Source: Lachnoclostridium sp. (GTDB taxonomy: Bacteria; Bacillota; Clostridia; Lachnospirales; Lachnospiraceae). From it: a stretch of DNA of 8,265 nucleotides. Positions 1-5,289 of the stretch are shown here, in pieces. Both the position numbers and the translations under genes were made by a program. The number at the start of each line of letters is the position of its first letter. The stretch's first letter is position 1. The notes below the pieces were generated by a model, which saw only the letters and a list, made by a program, of their open reading frames with translations, ran no database searches and had not been told where the DNA came from. The stretch covers positions 1 to 8,265 of the forward strand of contig DMCD01000019.1 in NCBI GenBank assembly GCA_003445895.1, read 5' to 3'.

Positions 1-12
1 CTTTACAGACGA

Positions 13-74
13 AAGGAAGGGCTGCCGATTCTTTCGATTCTGTTCTCGAATCAAAGAATCAGCAGCCCTTCCTT
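13..74. terminator. Long imperfect hairpin, possible terminator or repeat element
   Basis: The left arm 13-40 and right arm 48-74 are reverse complements except for one bulged base and one G:T-type mismatch, around a 7-base loop (TGTTCTC). The outer part is AAGGAAGGGCTGC against GCAGCCCTTCCTT. No run of T follows on either strand, so this is not a textbook intrinsic terminator. The outer purine/pyrimidine tracts could allow weak termination for a gene lying left of the window. It could also be a dispersed hairpin repeat or a structured RNA. The structure is directly visible; the role is inferred. Confidence 0.5.
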
Positions 75-258
75 GCTCTAAATATGAAAAAATACAGCTC
101 TGTCAGGTTTCCAAATGCGGTTTCAGATGTATTTCAGAAAACTGTCATCCGAAGCGCAGAGAAAATACAGCCCGGAGGCGATTTTCATGATGAAAGGGGA
201 TGAATTCGCACTGTTTTGTGCTCTTTTTGCCCGGCTTATGCCGGTTCAATATGGTTCA
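75..258. other. Intergenic stretch without a supported gene
   Basis: Apart from the flanking hairpins I see no gene here. A 69-codon open frame from 115 has no ribosome binding site, runs into the 3' end of the opposite-strand gene and resembles nothing I know. A short hairpin CCGGC-TTAT-GCCGG lies near 232-245 without a T tract on the plus strand. The stretch is more AT-rich than the genes around it, as expected for spacer DNA. Confidence 0.5.
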
Positions 259-285
259 CTCCGGCTCCGCCGAAACCGGCCGGAG
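259..285 (-). terminator. Hairpin just after the NifX-FKBP gene, weak terminator candidate
   Basis: CTCCGGC (259-265) and GCCGGAG (279-285) form a 7-bp GC-rich stem with a 13-base loop, starting about 10 bases beyond the stop codon of the minus-strand gene. Its position fits a transcript end. There is no T tract after the stem in the minus direction, so efficiency as an intrinsic terminator is doubtful. Confidence 0.3.
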
Positions 286-295
286 AATTCTGCAA

Positions 296-1150
296 TTACA
301 GCAGTTCTACCAGCTCAATCTTGAAGTTCAGCTCTTTGCCTGCCATCTCATGGTTGGCGTCGAAGGTGATGGTGGTCTCGTCCTTTGCGGTTACCTGTAC
401 CGGGAAGGAACGCATGCCGTTGTTGAGAAATACCTTCTGGCCGACGGTGAGGTTCTCGGCGCCGGGGATCTCGATGATGTTGACGCTGAAGATGGCGTTC
501 GGGTTGGAGGGACCGTAGGCCTCTTCGGGCATCAGATGAACATCGACAATCTGTCCGGGTTCCATGTTGGCTACTGCCTGGTCAAATCCGCGGATCATCA
601 TGCCTGCGCCGCAGATGAATTCAAGGGGTTCGCCCCGGTCATAGGAGGAATCGAACTGGGTGCCGTCGTTGAAGGTTCCCTTATAATGTACGCGGCAGGT
701 TTTTCCGACGTTTTTTCCCTCAATCGGGGGCATGGAGGGACCGCATCCATGGCATCCGCCGCATCCGCCTTCGTGCTCGCCGCATCCGCCGCAGCCTTCT
801 TCGTCCTCGTGATGGTGATCGTGGTGGTCGCAGTTGGCGCCGGTATTCACCAGCTCGCCGCGAAGATATGCCTCTACGGCTGCATCCGCGTCGCCGGAAG
901 CGCCGGCCACCACTTCCACGCCGGCTGCTGCCAGGGCATTCTGTGCGCCCTGTCCCAGACCGCCGCAGATCAGCACGTCGATAGCCTTGTCTGCCAGAAG
1001 GCCTGCCAGGGCCTCATGGCCTAAGCCGTCGTTGCCAATGACCTTGCCGGAAACAATCTTGTTGTCTTCTACCTCGTAAATCTTGAAGCTTTCGGTTCTT
1101 CCGAAATGCTGGAATACATTTCCGTTTTCATAAGTAACTGCTATTTTCAT
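296..1150 (-). CDS. NifX/NifB-type cofactor-binding domain fused to SlyD-like FKBP prolyl isomerase through a His/Cys-rich linker
   Basis: The protein has 284 residues in three parts. Residues 1-105 match the dinitrogenase iron-molybdenum cofactor-binding fold (NifX, NafY, C-terminal NifB): an early HFGR motif at 15-18 and ICGGLGQGA at 61-69. Residues 107-137 form a metal-binding-looking linker with six Cys (107, 120, 123, 130, 133, 136) and seven His, including HHDHHH at 109-114. Residues 147-284 are an FKBP-type peptidyl-prolyl isomerase of the SlyD subtype: VHYKGTF at 154-160, FDSS at 166-169, an inserted flap domain around 210-260, then NHEMAGKELNF. SlyD in E. coli is a cytoplasmic chaperone and nickel carrier with a metal-binding tail; here the metal-rich segment lies between domains. 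No signal peptide is seen, so the protein is probably cytoplasmic. Start ATG at 1150 is chosen because AGGGAG lies 7 bases upstream and the NifX fold begins there; an open extension to 1255 crosses the promoter. A role in metal or Fe-S handling is inference. Confidence 0.88.
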   Translation of the reverse strand: MKIAVTYENGNVFQHFGRTESFKIYEVEDNKIVSGKVIGNDGLGHEALAGLLADKAIDVLICGGLGQGAQNALAAAGVEVVAGASGDADAAVEAYLRGELVNTGANCDHHDHHHEDEEGCGGCGEHEGGCGGCHGCGPSMPPIEGKNVGKTCRVHYKGTFNDGTQFDSSYDRGEPLEFICGAGMMIRGFDQAVANMEPGQIVDVHLMPEEAYGPSNPNAIFSVNIIEIPGAENLTVGQKVFLNNGMRSFPVQVTAKDETTITFDANHEMAGKELNFKIELVELL

Positions 1151-1218
1151 GCTTTGTCTCCCTGATTTCTTATGGTAAATAGATGCCCGTCTGTATACGG
1201 ATAAAGTACAGACAGCGA

Positions 1219-1247
1219 ATAATACCAGTTTATGCGAAAAATGGCAA
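1219..1247 (-). promoter_or_regulatory. Sigma-A type promoter for the NifX-FKBP gene
   Basis: Reading the minus strand, TTGCCA (1242-1247) and TATTAT (1219-1224) are separated by exactly 17 bases. Each box differs from consensus at one position. Transcription would start near 1212, giving a leader of roughly 60 bases before the ATG at 1150. A second, weaker pair also has 17-base spacing: TTGCCA at 1250-1255 with TAAACT at 1227-1232. Confidence 0.65.
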
Positions 1248-1249
1248 AC

Positions 1250-1303
1250 TGGCAAGCCCTGACGGAAAAGAGATATAATTTGACATCTGAACTGTAGTAT
1301 AAT
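1250..1303 (+). promoter_or_regulatory. Candidate promoter region of the membrane redox operon
   Basis: Two TATAAT boxes are present, at 1274-1279 and 1298-1303, and a perfect TTGACA lies at 1280-1285. TTGACA is only 12 bases from the second TATAAT, too close for ordinary sigma-A recognition. The first TATAAT has only a weak partner (TGGCAA, 1250-1255, spacing 18) and would start transcription near 1286. The region clearly holds promoter-like elements, but which pair is used cannot be settled by eye. Confidence 0.4.
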
Positions 1304-1332
1304 GAAGATCGAAGGAAAGGGGAGTTCAGATG
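1284..1332. repeat. Perfect 10-bp inverted repeat whose right arm includes the start codon
   Basis: CATCTGAACT (1284-1293) and AGTTCAGATG (1323-1332) are exact reverse complements 29 bases apart. The left arm overlaps the end of TTGACA and the spacer before TATAAT. The right arm ends in the ATG of the downstream gene, and the ribosome binding site lies in the loop. It could be paired operator half-sites or, if transcription starts near 1286, an mRNA hairpin that hides the start codon. Confidence 0.5.
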
Positions 1333-2205
1333 GAAAAAAAGAGAGTATTTCTTTATCTCCAGGCAGCCCTGTGTATCCTGACGGTCATCATTCTTGGCAC
1401 ATCGGTCATCGGAATCTACCGGGAGGGCGCTCTTTGGAAGGCGGCGGGGCATCCGGGAGACTGGATTTTCACACCGGAAAAGGCGAGGGAGGTTATCCTG
1501 CGGGTGCTTCCCGTGATTCTCTGCGGATGTGTGCTGACCGTAACAGGACTTCTCCAGGGAGTCATGGACGGGAAGGAGGAGCTGCCCCCGGCGGATACGG
1601 AGACTTCCAGAGATCTCATCTGCGGACGGGTGAAAGAGCCCGCAGAGGCGATGATTCATGAAAGAGAGCTGCAGAAGAAGCTGCGGATCGGCGGATGGGC
1701 CGGGGCGCTTGGCTGCATGGTTCCGGTTCTTCTCTATATCACAGACGGAAGAAATTTTGAAAGCACGGACTTAGAGGCTGTGATGGGCGCGCTGGTTATG
1801 CACATCCTTCCCTGGACGGCAGCAGCGCTGGTTATTCTTGCCGTGTGCGCTCTTCTTGGCGAAAACAGCATGAAGCGGGAGATGGCGGCAGCAGGCATCC
1901 GTCTGAAAGAAGAGAAGGCGGCGGAAGCCGCAGGAACTGCTGCAGGAAATCCGGCGGACGATGGGGCTGCCTGCGGAGTGTCGGGGGCAGAAACGGCAGC
2001 AGGACCCGCCGCAGAAACGCCGGGAGGTTCCGGAACAGAAGCGGCAGGCGGAGCAGAGACAGATGGCCGGAAGACAGCGCTTCTTCGCGGAGTTGTTCTT
2101 GCCGCGGCGGTGGTCTGCATCCTGGCCGGAATATACAATGGAAGCATGAGGGACGTCCTGTTTAAGGCGATCAATATCTGTACGGAGTGTATTGGACTTG
2201 GTTAG
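1330..2205 (+). CDS. Multi-pass membrane protein with C-terminal CXXC (CD1871A-like) module
   Basis: The protein has 291 residues. Hydrophobic segments near 7-29, 56-78, 120-137, 151-176 and 249-268 predict about five membrane spans. Residues 195-246 form a low-complexity Ala/Gly/Glu linker. The last 22 residues, after the final span, contain the motif KAINICTECIGLG with Cys284 and Cys287. From memory this ending matches the small clostridial CXXC membrane proteins of the CD1871A family, usually free-standing peptides encoded next to a 4Fe-4S membrane protein and a thioredoxin. Here it looks attached to a larger membrane domain that I do not recognise. The Cys pair could exchange disulfides or hold a metal or cluster, presumably with the downstream gene product. 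The start is supported by AGGAAAGGGGAG ending 5 bases before the ATG. The stop codon lies inside the next gene, indicating translational coupling. Membrane location is solid; the role in redox transfer is inferred from context. Confidence 0.8.
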   Translation: MEKKRVFLYLQAALCILTVIILGTSVIGIYREGALWKAAGHPGDWIFTPEKAREVILRVLPVILCGCVLTVTGLLQGVMDGKEELPPADTETSRDLICGRVKEPAEAMIHERELQKKLRIGGWAGALGCMVPVLLYITDGRNFESTDLEAVMGALVMHILPWTAAALVILAVCALLGENSMKREMAAAGIRLKEEKAAEAAGTAAGNPADDGAACGVSGAETAAGPAAETPGGSGTEAAGGAETDGRKTALLRGVVLAAAVVCILAGIYNGSMRDVLFKAINICTECIGLG

Positions 2206-3829
2206 TCAGAAATCCTGGTGGGAAATCCACCGTCCGACAAAAAGAAAACTGGTGCAGCTCTACTGTGCGCTGCTCTATAATGCCCATCTGCGGGGCTTTA
2301 AAGAAGGTCAGATCTATACGGGAAAGACCAAGGCGCTCTGTGTGCCCGGATTTAACTGCTATTCCTGTCCGGGTGCCGTGGGGGCCTGTCCTCTCGGTGC
2401 CCTGCAGAATGCCATCGCGTCCTCCGACACCAGAATCGGCTGGTATGTGCTCGGCATACTTCTGCTCTTCGGCGCAGGCCTCGGAAGAACCATCTGCGGA
2501 TGGCTCTGTCCCCTGGGGCTTCTGCAGGAGCTTCTTCACAAGATTCCGACCCCGAAGGGAAAAAAGAACCGGATTACCCGGGTTCTCTCCTGGCTGAAGT
2601 ATGTGATTCTCGCGGTGTTTGTCATTGCGATTCCCTTCTGGTACGGGGTGCTTCACGGCATGCCGGTGCCGGGCTTCTGCAAGTATATCTGTCCGGCGGG
2701 CACTTTCGAGGGTGCCATGGGCCTTCTTGCCCATCCGGGCAACCGGCAGCTTTATGCGGTGCTGGGGATTCTCTTTACCCGGAAGTTTGTGATCATGCTG
2801 GTAATCGGGCTCTGCTGCATCTTCTGGCACCGGGCCTTCTGCCGGTTTATCTGCCCGCTGGGGGCCATCTACGGGATGTTTAACCGCATCTCTTATGTGG
2901 GAATGCGGGTGGATGCGAACCTCTGCAATCACTGCGGCTCCTGTGTCCGGAGCTGTCCCATGGATATACGCCGGGTGGGGGATCATGAGTGCATCCACTG
3001 CACAAAGTGCATGACTGTCTGTCATCAGAACGCCCTGTCCCTGAAGGCAGGAAAGCTTACGCTGATTGGGCCGGAGAGCGGCGACGGGGCCTCCCGGCCG
3101 GAGACTGCCGGCACGGCGCCTGACAGGACGGCGGCCGGAAGCCGGAAGCAGGCCGGACGCATCGCCTGGGGAGCCGCGCTTCTTGTGCTGTGCGCAGCTC
3201 TTCTCTGGTTCAATGTGCTGGATCCGTCGGTAAAGACGGCGAATGCGGCCCTGGCCAATGAGACCGCCGTGAATCACGCAGCCGGCGGAAAGGAAACCGG
3301 CGGGGATGGTGCCGGCAGGCAGGGAGCAGAAGAAGACAGGACAGATGAAAAAGCGCCCGCAGCCGCAGACGGTGCGGCCATGGGCGCGGAGGAAGGCATG
3401 ATCCTTCCGGACTTTACTGCAGAATGTGTGGATGGAACCGAATTCCATCTGGCAGATACCAGAGGGAAGGTGGTTTTCATCAATCTGTGGGCGACCTGGT
3501 GCGGTCCCTGCGTGGCAGAACTGCCGCTGTTTGATGCCCTGTATCGCGAGCACGGGGATGATATCTGTGTGCTGGCCATTCACTCTCCGGATGTGACGGA
3601 GGATGTGCCGGCATTCCTCGAAAAGCGGAACCTGTCGATGCCATTTGCCGTGGACGGGGAGGACCGGGCTCTTTTTACCCTGGTGAACGGAACGCCCACC
3701 CTGCCCCAGACCCTCGTTCTTGACCGGGAAGGAAAGGTGATTTACAACCGGGTCGGCTCAGCCACGGCGGAGCTTTTAGAAGACCTGTACCGGCAGGCGT
3801 CAGGAGAGGATTCACCGGGGAATCCTTAG
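2192..3829 (+). CDS. NapH-like 4Fe-4S membrane protein fused to TlpA/ResA-type thioredoxin
   Basis: The protein has 545 residues and two parts. Residues 50-66 carry four Cys (50, 56, 59, 66) in CVPGFNCYSCPG...CPLGA. NapH/polyferredoxin-type CX3CP motifs follow at 102-107, 163-168 and 217-222 among membrane spans near 82-99, 133-152 and 187-212. Two ferredoxin motifs come next: CX2CX2CX3CP at 245-256 and CX2CX2CX3C at 267-277. A further membrane span at 323-340 and an Ala/Gly/Glu-rich linker (345-400) lead to a TlpA/ResA-like thioredoxin domain (402-535) with active site WCGPC at 436-440 and probable cis-proline Pro505. Such proteins pass electrons through membrane-bound clusters; the thioredoxin would be expected outside the membrane to reduce disulfides or heme ligands. 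Here donor and thioredoxin are one polypeptide. No ATG is available: TTG at 2192 is 4 bases after GGAG, and TTG at 2198, 10 bases after it, is an equally possible start. Overlap with the upstream gene is 14 or 8 bases. Direction of electron flow and the partner are inference. Confidence 0.9.
   Translation: MDLVSQKSWWEIHRPTKRKLVQLYCALLYNAHLRGFKEGQIYTGKTKALCVPGFNCYSCPGAVGACPLGALQNAIASSDTRIGWYVLGILLLFGAGLGRTICGWLCPLGLLQELLHKIPTPKGKKNRITRVLSWLKYVILAVFVIAIPFWYGVLHGMPVPGFCKYICPAGTFEGAMGLLAHPGNRQLYAVLGILFTRKFVIMLVIGLCCIFWHRAFCRFICPLGAIYGMFNRISYVGMRVDANLCNHCGSCVRSCPMDIRRVGDHECIHCTKCMTVCHQNALSLKAGKLTLIGPESGDGASRPETAGTAPDRTAAGSRKQAGRIAWGAALLVLCAALLWFNVLDPSVKTANAALANETAVNHAAGGKETGGDGAGRQGAEEDRTDEKAPAAADGAAMGAEEGMILPDFTAECVDGTEFHLADTRGKVVFINLWATWCGPCVAELPLFDALYREHGDDICVLAIHSPDVTEDVPAFLEKRNLSMPFAVDGEDRALFTLVNGTPTLPQTLVLDREGKVIYNRVGSATAELLEDLYRQASGEDSPGNP
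3807..3826. terminator. Short hairpin at the convergent gene end
   Basis: AGGATTC (3807-3813) and GAATCCT (3820-3826) form a perfect 7-bp stem with a 6-base loop, spanning the last codons of the thioredoxin fusion gene. Only 17 bases separate its stop codon from the end of the opposite-strand dehydrogenase gene. No proper T tract follows on either strand, so a shared terminator is only a weak possibility. Confidence 0.25.
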
Positions 3830-3846
3830 TATCCGGTCTCACACAG

Positions 3847-4995
3847 TCAGGCTTTCTTTCTTAGTATATCTGCGACAGCGCCTCCGCATTCCGATGTGGA
3901 GGCGTTTCCGCCCTGATCCGGGGTCACGTGTACTCCTTCCATCAGAACCGCTTCGATGGCGTCAATGACACGCCTGCCCCAGTCCTCATAGCCGAAGAAG
4001 TCCAGCAGCTGGGAGGCGGACCAGATGGCCGCCAGCGGATTGGCGATGCCCTGTCCGGCGATATCCGGAGCCGAGCCGTGAATCGGTTCGAACATAGACG
4101 GGAATTTCCGGTCCGGGTTGAGGTTTGCCCCTGCCGCCAGGCCCATGCCGCCGGCGATGGCCGCACCCAGGTCGGTCAGAATGTCGCCGAAGAGGTTGGA
4201 GGTCACCACGATCTGGAACCGGGCGGGGTCCTTCACCATGAACATGGAGGCGGCATCCACCATCAGGCTTCTGGTTTCCACATCCGGATATTCTTCGCCC
4301 ACTTCCTTAAAAATCTGATCCCAGAATACCATGGAATAATTCAGGGCATTTCCCTTGGTCACGTTGGTGAGGGTTTTCTTCTCCTTTCTGGCCAGCTCAT
4401 AGGCGTAGCGGATGACCCGCTCGCAGCCGGTCCGGGAGAATACGCCGTCCTGGATGACCACTTCCCTCGGCGTCCCCTTATAGAGCCAGGCGCCCTGGCC
4501 GCTGTACTCGCCCTCGCTGTTTTCCCGGATGAAGGTCATGTTGATGTCCTCCGGGGTCACGCCGGAGAGGGGGCAGACAGCGCCCCGCAGAAGCTTTACC
4601 GGGCGCAGATTGATGTACTGGTCGAAATCGTGGCGGATCCGGAGAAGAAGGTCCCGGAGGGAGATATGGTCCGGCACGCCCGGGAAGCCCACGGCGCCGA
4701 GCAGGATGGCGTCAAAGCGGGAGAGAATCTCCATGCCGTCTTTCGGCATCATTTCCCCGGTCTTCAGATAGTATTCGCATCCCCAGGGGAAGTATTCGTA
4801 GGTAAAGGAAAACCGTCCGTCCGCGCAGGCGACGGTGTCCAGGATTTTCACGCATTCCTTCATGACCTCCGGGCCTACGCCGTCTCCCGGAATGACTGCG
4901 ATTTTGCCCCCGACCTTTGGTTGGGGGAGCCCGTCGCGGCTTTGAGCGACTTCGAAGGAATCCGTACGGATTCCTTCCTTGTTGTATGTCTTCAT
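3847..4995 (-). CDS. Tartrate/D-malate dehydrogenase-type beta-hydroxyacid oxidative decarboxylase
   Basis: The 382-residue protein belongs to the isocitrate/isopropylmalate dehydrogenase superfamily and is closest to the TtuC/YeaU (DmlA) branch. These cytoplasmic NAD-dependent, divalent-metal enzymes oxidise and often decarboxylate tartrate, D-malate or 3-isopropylmalate-like substrates. Visible landmarks are IPGDGVGPEV (35-44), the substrate segment ending FDQYINLRPVK (124-134), ENSEGEYSG (158-166) with Tyr164, NVTKGNAL (211-218) with catalytic Lys214, Asp247, SNLFGDILTDLGA (266-278) with metal-binding Asp271 and Asp275, and EPIHGSAPDIAG (303-314) for the cofactor. The FDQYINLRPVK and MFEPIHGSAPDIAGQG segments favour the tartrate/D-malate branch over LeuB, and no leu genes lie nearby. 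Exact substrate is not settled. Start ATG at 4995 is fixed by AAAGGAGG 5 bases upstream; this gives about 30 residues before the usual start of the fold. That extension carries a 24-bp palindrome. Confidence 0.92.
   Translation of the reverse strand: MKTYNKEGIRTDSFEVAQSRDGLPQPKVGGKIAVIPGDGVGPEVMKECVKILDTVACADGRFSFTYEYFPWGCEYYLKTGEMMPKDGMEILSRFDAILLGAVGFPGVPDHISLRDLLLRIRHDFDQYINLRPVKLLRGAVCPLSGVTPEDINMTFIRENSEGEYSGQGAWLYKGTPREVVIQDGVFSRTGCERVIRYAYELARKEKKTLTNVTKGNALNYSMVFWDQIFKEVGEEYPDVETRSLMVDAASMFMVKDPARFQIVVTSNLFGDILTDLGAAIAGGMGLAAGANLNPDRKFPSMFEPIHGSAPDIAGQGIANPLAAIWSASQLLDFFGYEDWGRRVIDAIEAVLMEGVHVTPDQGGNASTSECGGAVADILRKKA
4954..4977. repeat. 24-bp perfect palindrome inside the dehydrogenase coding start
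   Basis: The half-site GAAGGAATCCGT is followed directly by its exact reverse complement, centred at 4965/4966. It covers codons 7-14 of the minus-strand gene (EGIRTDSF), about 70-93 bases after the predicted transcription start. It could be a repressor binding site within the transcribed region or an RNA hairpin (10-bp stem, GTAC loop) close to the start codon. The palindrome is seen directly; the function is inference. Confidence 0.75.
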
Positions 4996-5052
4996 GGAAG
5001 CCTCCTTTATGAGCAGCAAGAGATATCGGCCGCAGCGGACTGCAGCACTTTC

Positions 5053-5082
5053 AGTATAGCCTTTCCCGGTGAGAATATGCAA
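5053..5082 (-). promoter_or_regulatory. Promoter for the dehydrogenase gene
   Basis: On the minus strand TTGCAT (5077-5082) and TATACT (5053-5058) are 18 bases apart. The -10 box matches consensus at five of six positions; the -35 is weak (three of six). Transcription would begin near 5046, about 50 bases upstream of the ATG at 4995. Confidence 0.5.
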
Positions 5083-5089
5083 CCCGGGA

Positions 5090-5118
5090 TTGACGAAACA
5101 GATGTTTACAGCTAGAAT
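5090..5118 (+). promoter_or_regulatory. Sigma-A type promoter of the que operon
   Basis: TTGACG (5090-5095) and TAGAAT (5113-5118) have the ideal 17-base spacing, each one base from consensus. Transcription would start near 5125, just before the first base of the riboswitch stem at 5135, which supports both calls. It lies back to back with the dehydrogenase promoter, with 7 bases between the two -35 boxes. Confidence 0.75.
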
Positions 5119-5134
5119 AAACGGGTGATTACAC

Positions 5135-5176
5135 CGACAGTTCGCTTGTGCCATCCTGTCGTTAAAAAAAACCAGG
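5135..5176 (+). ncRNA. Probable class I preQ1 riboswitch aptamer
   Basis: The P1 stem pairs CGACAG (5135-5140) with CTGTCG (5156-5161) around a 15-base loop beginning TTCGC and containing GCCATC. An A-rich tail (TTA8CCAGG, 5162-5176) follows directly. This is the compact layout of class I preQ1 aptamers: one stem, a C-containing ligand loop, then an A-rich strand folding back to form a pseudoknot. A short pseudoknot is possible between C5145, T5146, G5148 of the loop and C5173, A5174, G5175 of the tail. The location, between a good promoter and a terminator in front of a complete preQ1 synthesis operon, is a strong supporting argument. The pseudoknot is short and was paired by eye. Confidence 0.72.
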
Positions 5177-5209
5177 ACTGCAGACAGGATTATTATGCTT
5201 AAAATTCCG

Positions 5210-5238
5210 CTCCGCAGGTCCCCCTGCGGAGTTTTTTT
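5210..5238 (+). terminator. Intrinsic terminator in the que leader (riboswitch expression platform)
   Basis: CTCCGCAGG (5210-5218) and CCTGCGGAG (5223-5231) form a perfect 9-bp stem with a TCCC loop, followed at once by seven T (5232-5238). This is a textbook Rho-independent terminator placed between the promoter and queD, so the operon is expressed only by read-through. The segment GGACTGC (5175-5181) can pair with GCAGGTCC (5214-5221) with one bulged G, forming a candidate antiterminator that competes with the terminator. Confidence 0.9.
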
Positions 5239-5289
5239 ATGATACGGCCTAAAGCGGCCGCTGTGCCTGCACGGGCAAAGGAGAAAACC

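Noticed and set aside
115..324. 69-codon open frame on the plus strand
   Set aside because: No ribosome binding site, unconvincing composition, and its end overlaps the coding 3' end of the opposite-strand NifX-FKBP gene.
200..1024. 274-codon plus-strand open frame opposite the NifX-FKBP gene
   Set aside because: It is antisense to a gene with clear domains; its Ala/Val-rich and His/Gly-rich product is a by-product of GC-rich coding DNA.
1151..1255. N-terminal extension of the NifX-FKBP gene to an ATG at 1255
   Set aside because: It would include the promoter and lacks a ribosome binding site; the family fold begins at the ATG at 1150, which has one.
2171..3583. 470-codon minus-strand open frame
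   Set aside because: Antisense to the 4Fe-4S/thioredoxin fusion, whose cysteine motifs leave no doubt about the coding strand.
3847..4995. Assignment as leuB (3-isopropylmalate dehydrogenase)
   Set aside because: Segments such as FDQYINLRPVK and MFEPIHGSAPDIAGQG fit the tartrate/D-malate branch better and no leucine synthesis genes are adjacent; the substrate remains open.
3928..5115. 395-codon plus-strand open frame
   Set aside because: Antisense to the dehydrogenase, which carries all catalytic motifs and a strong ribosome binding site.
5239..5289. Upstream in-frame ATG for queD and a palindromic GCGGCCGC at 5254-5261
   Set aside because: The ATG directly follows the terminator T tract without a ribosome binding site, and the 8-base palindrome is most simply chance in GC-rich DNA.
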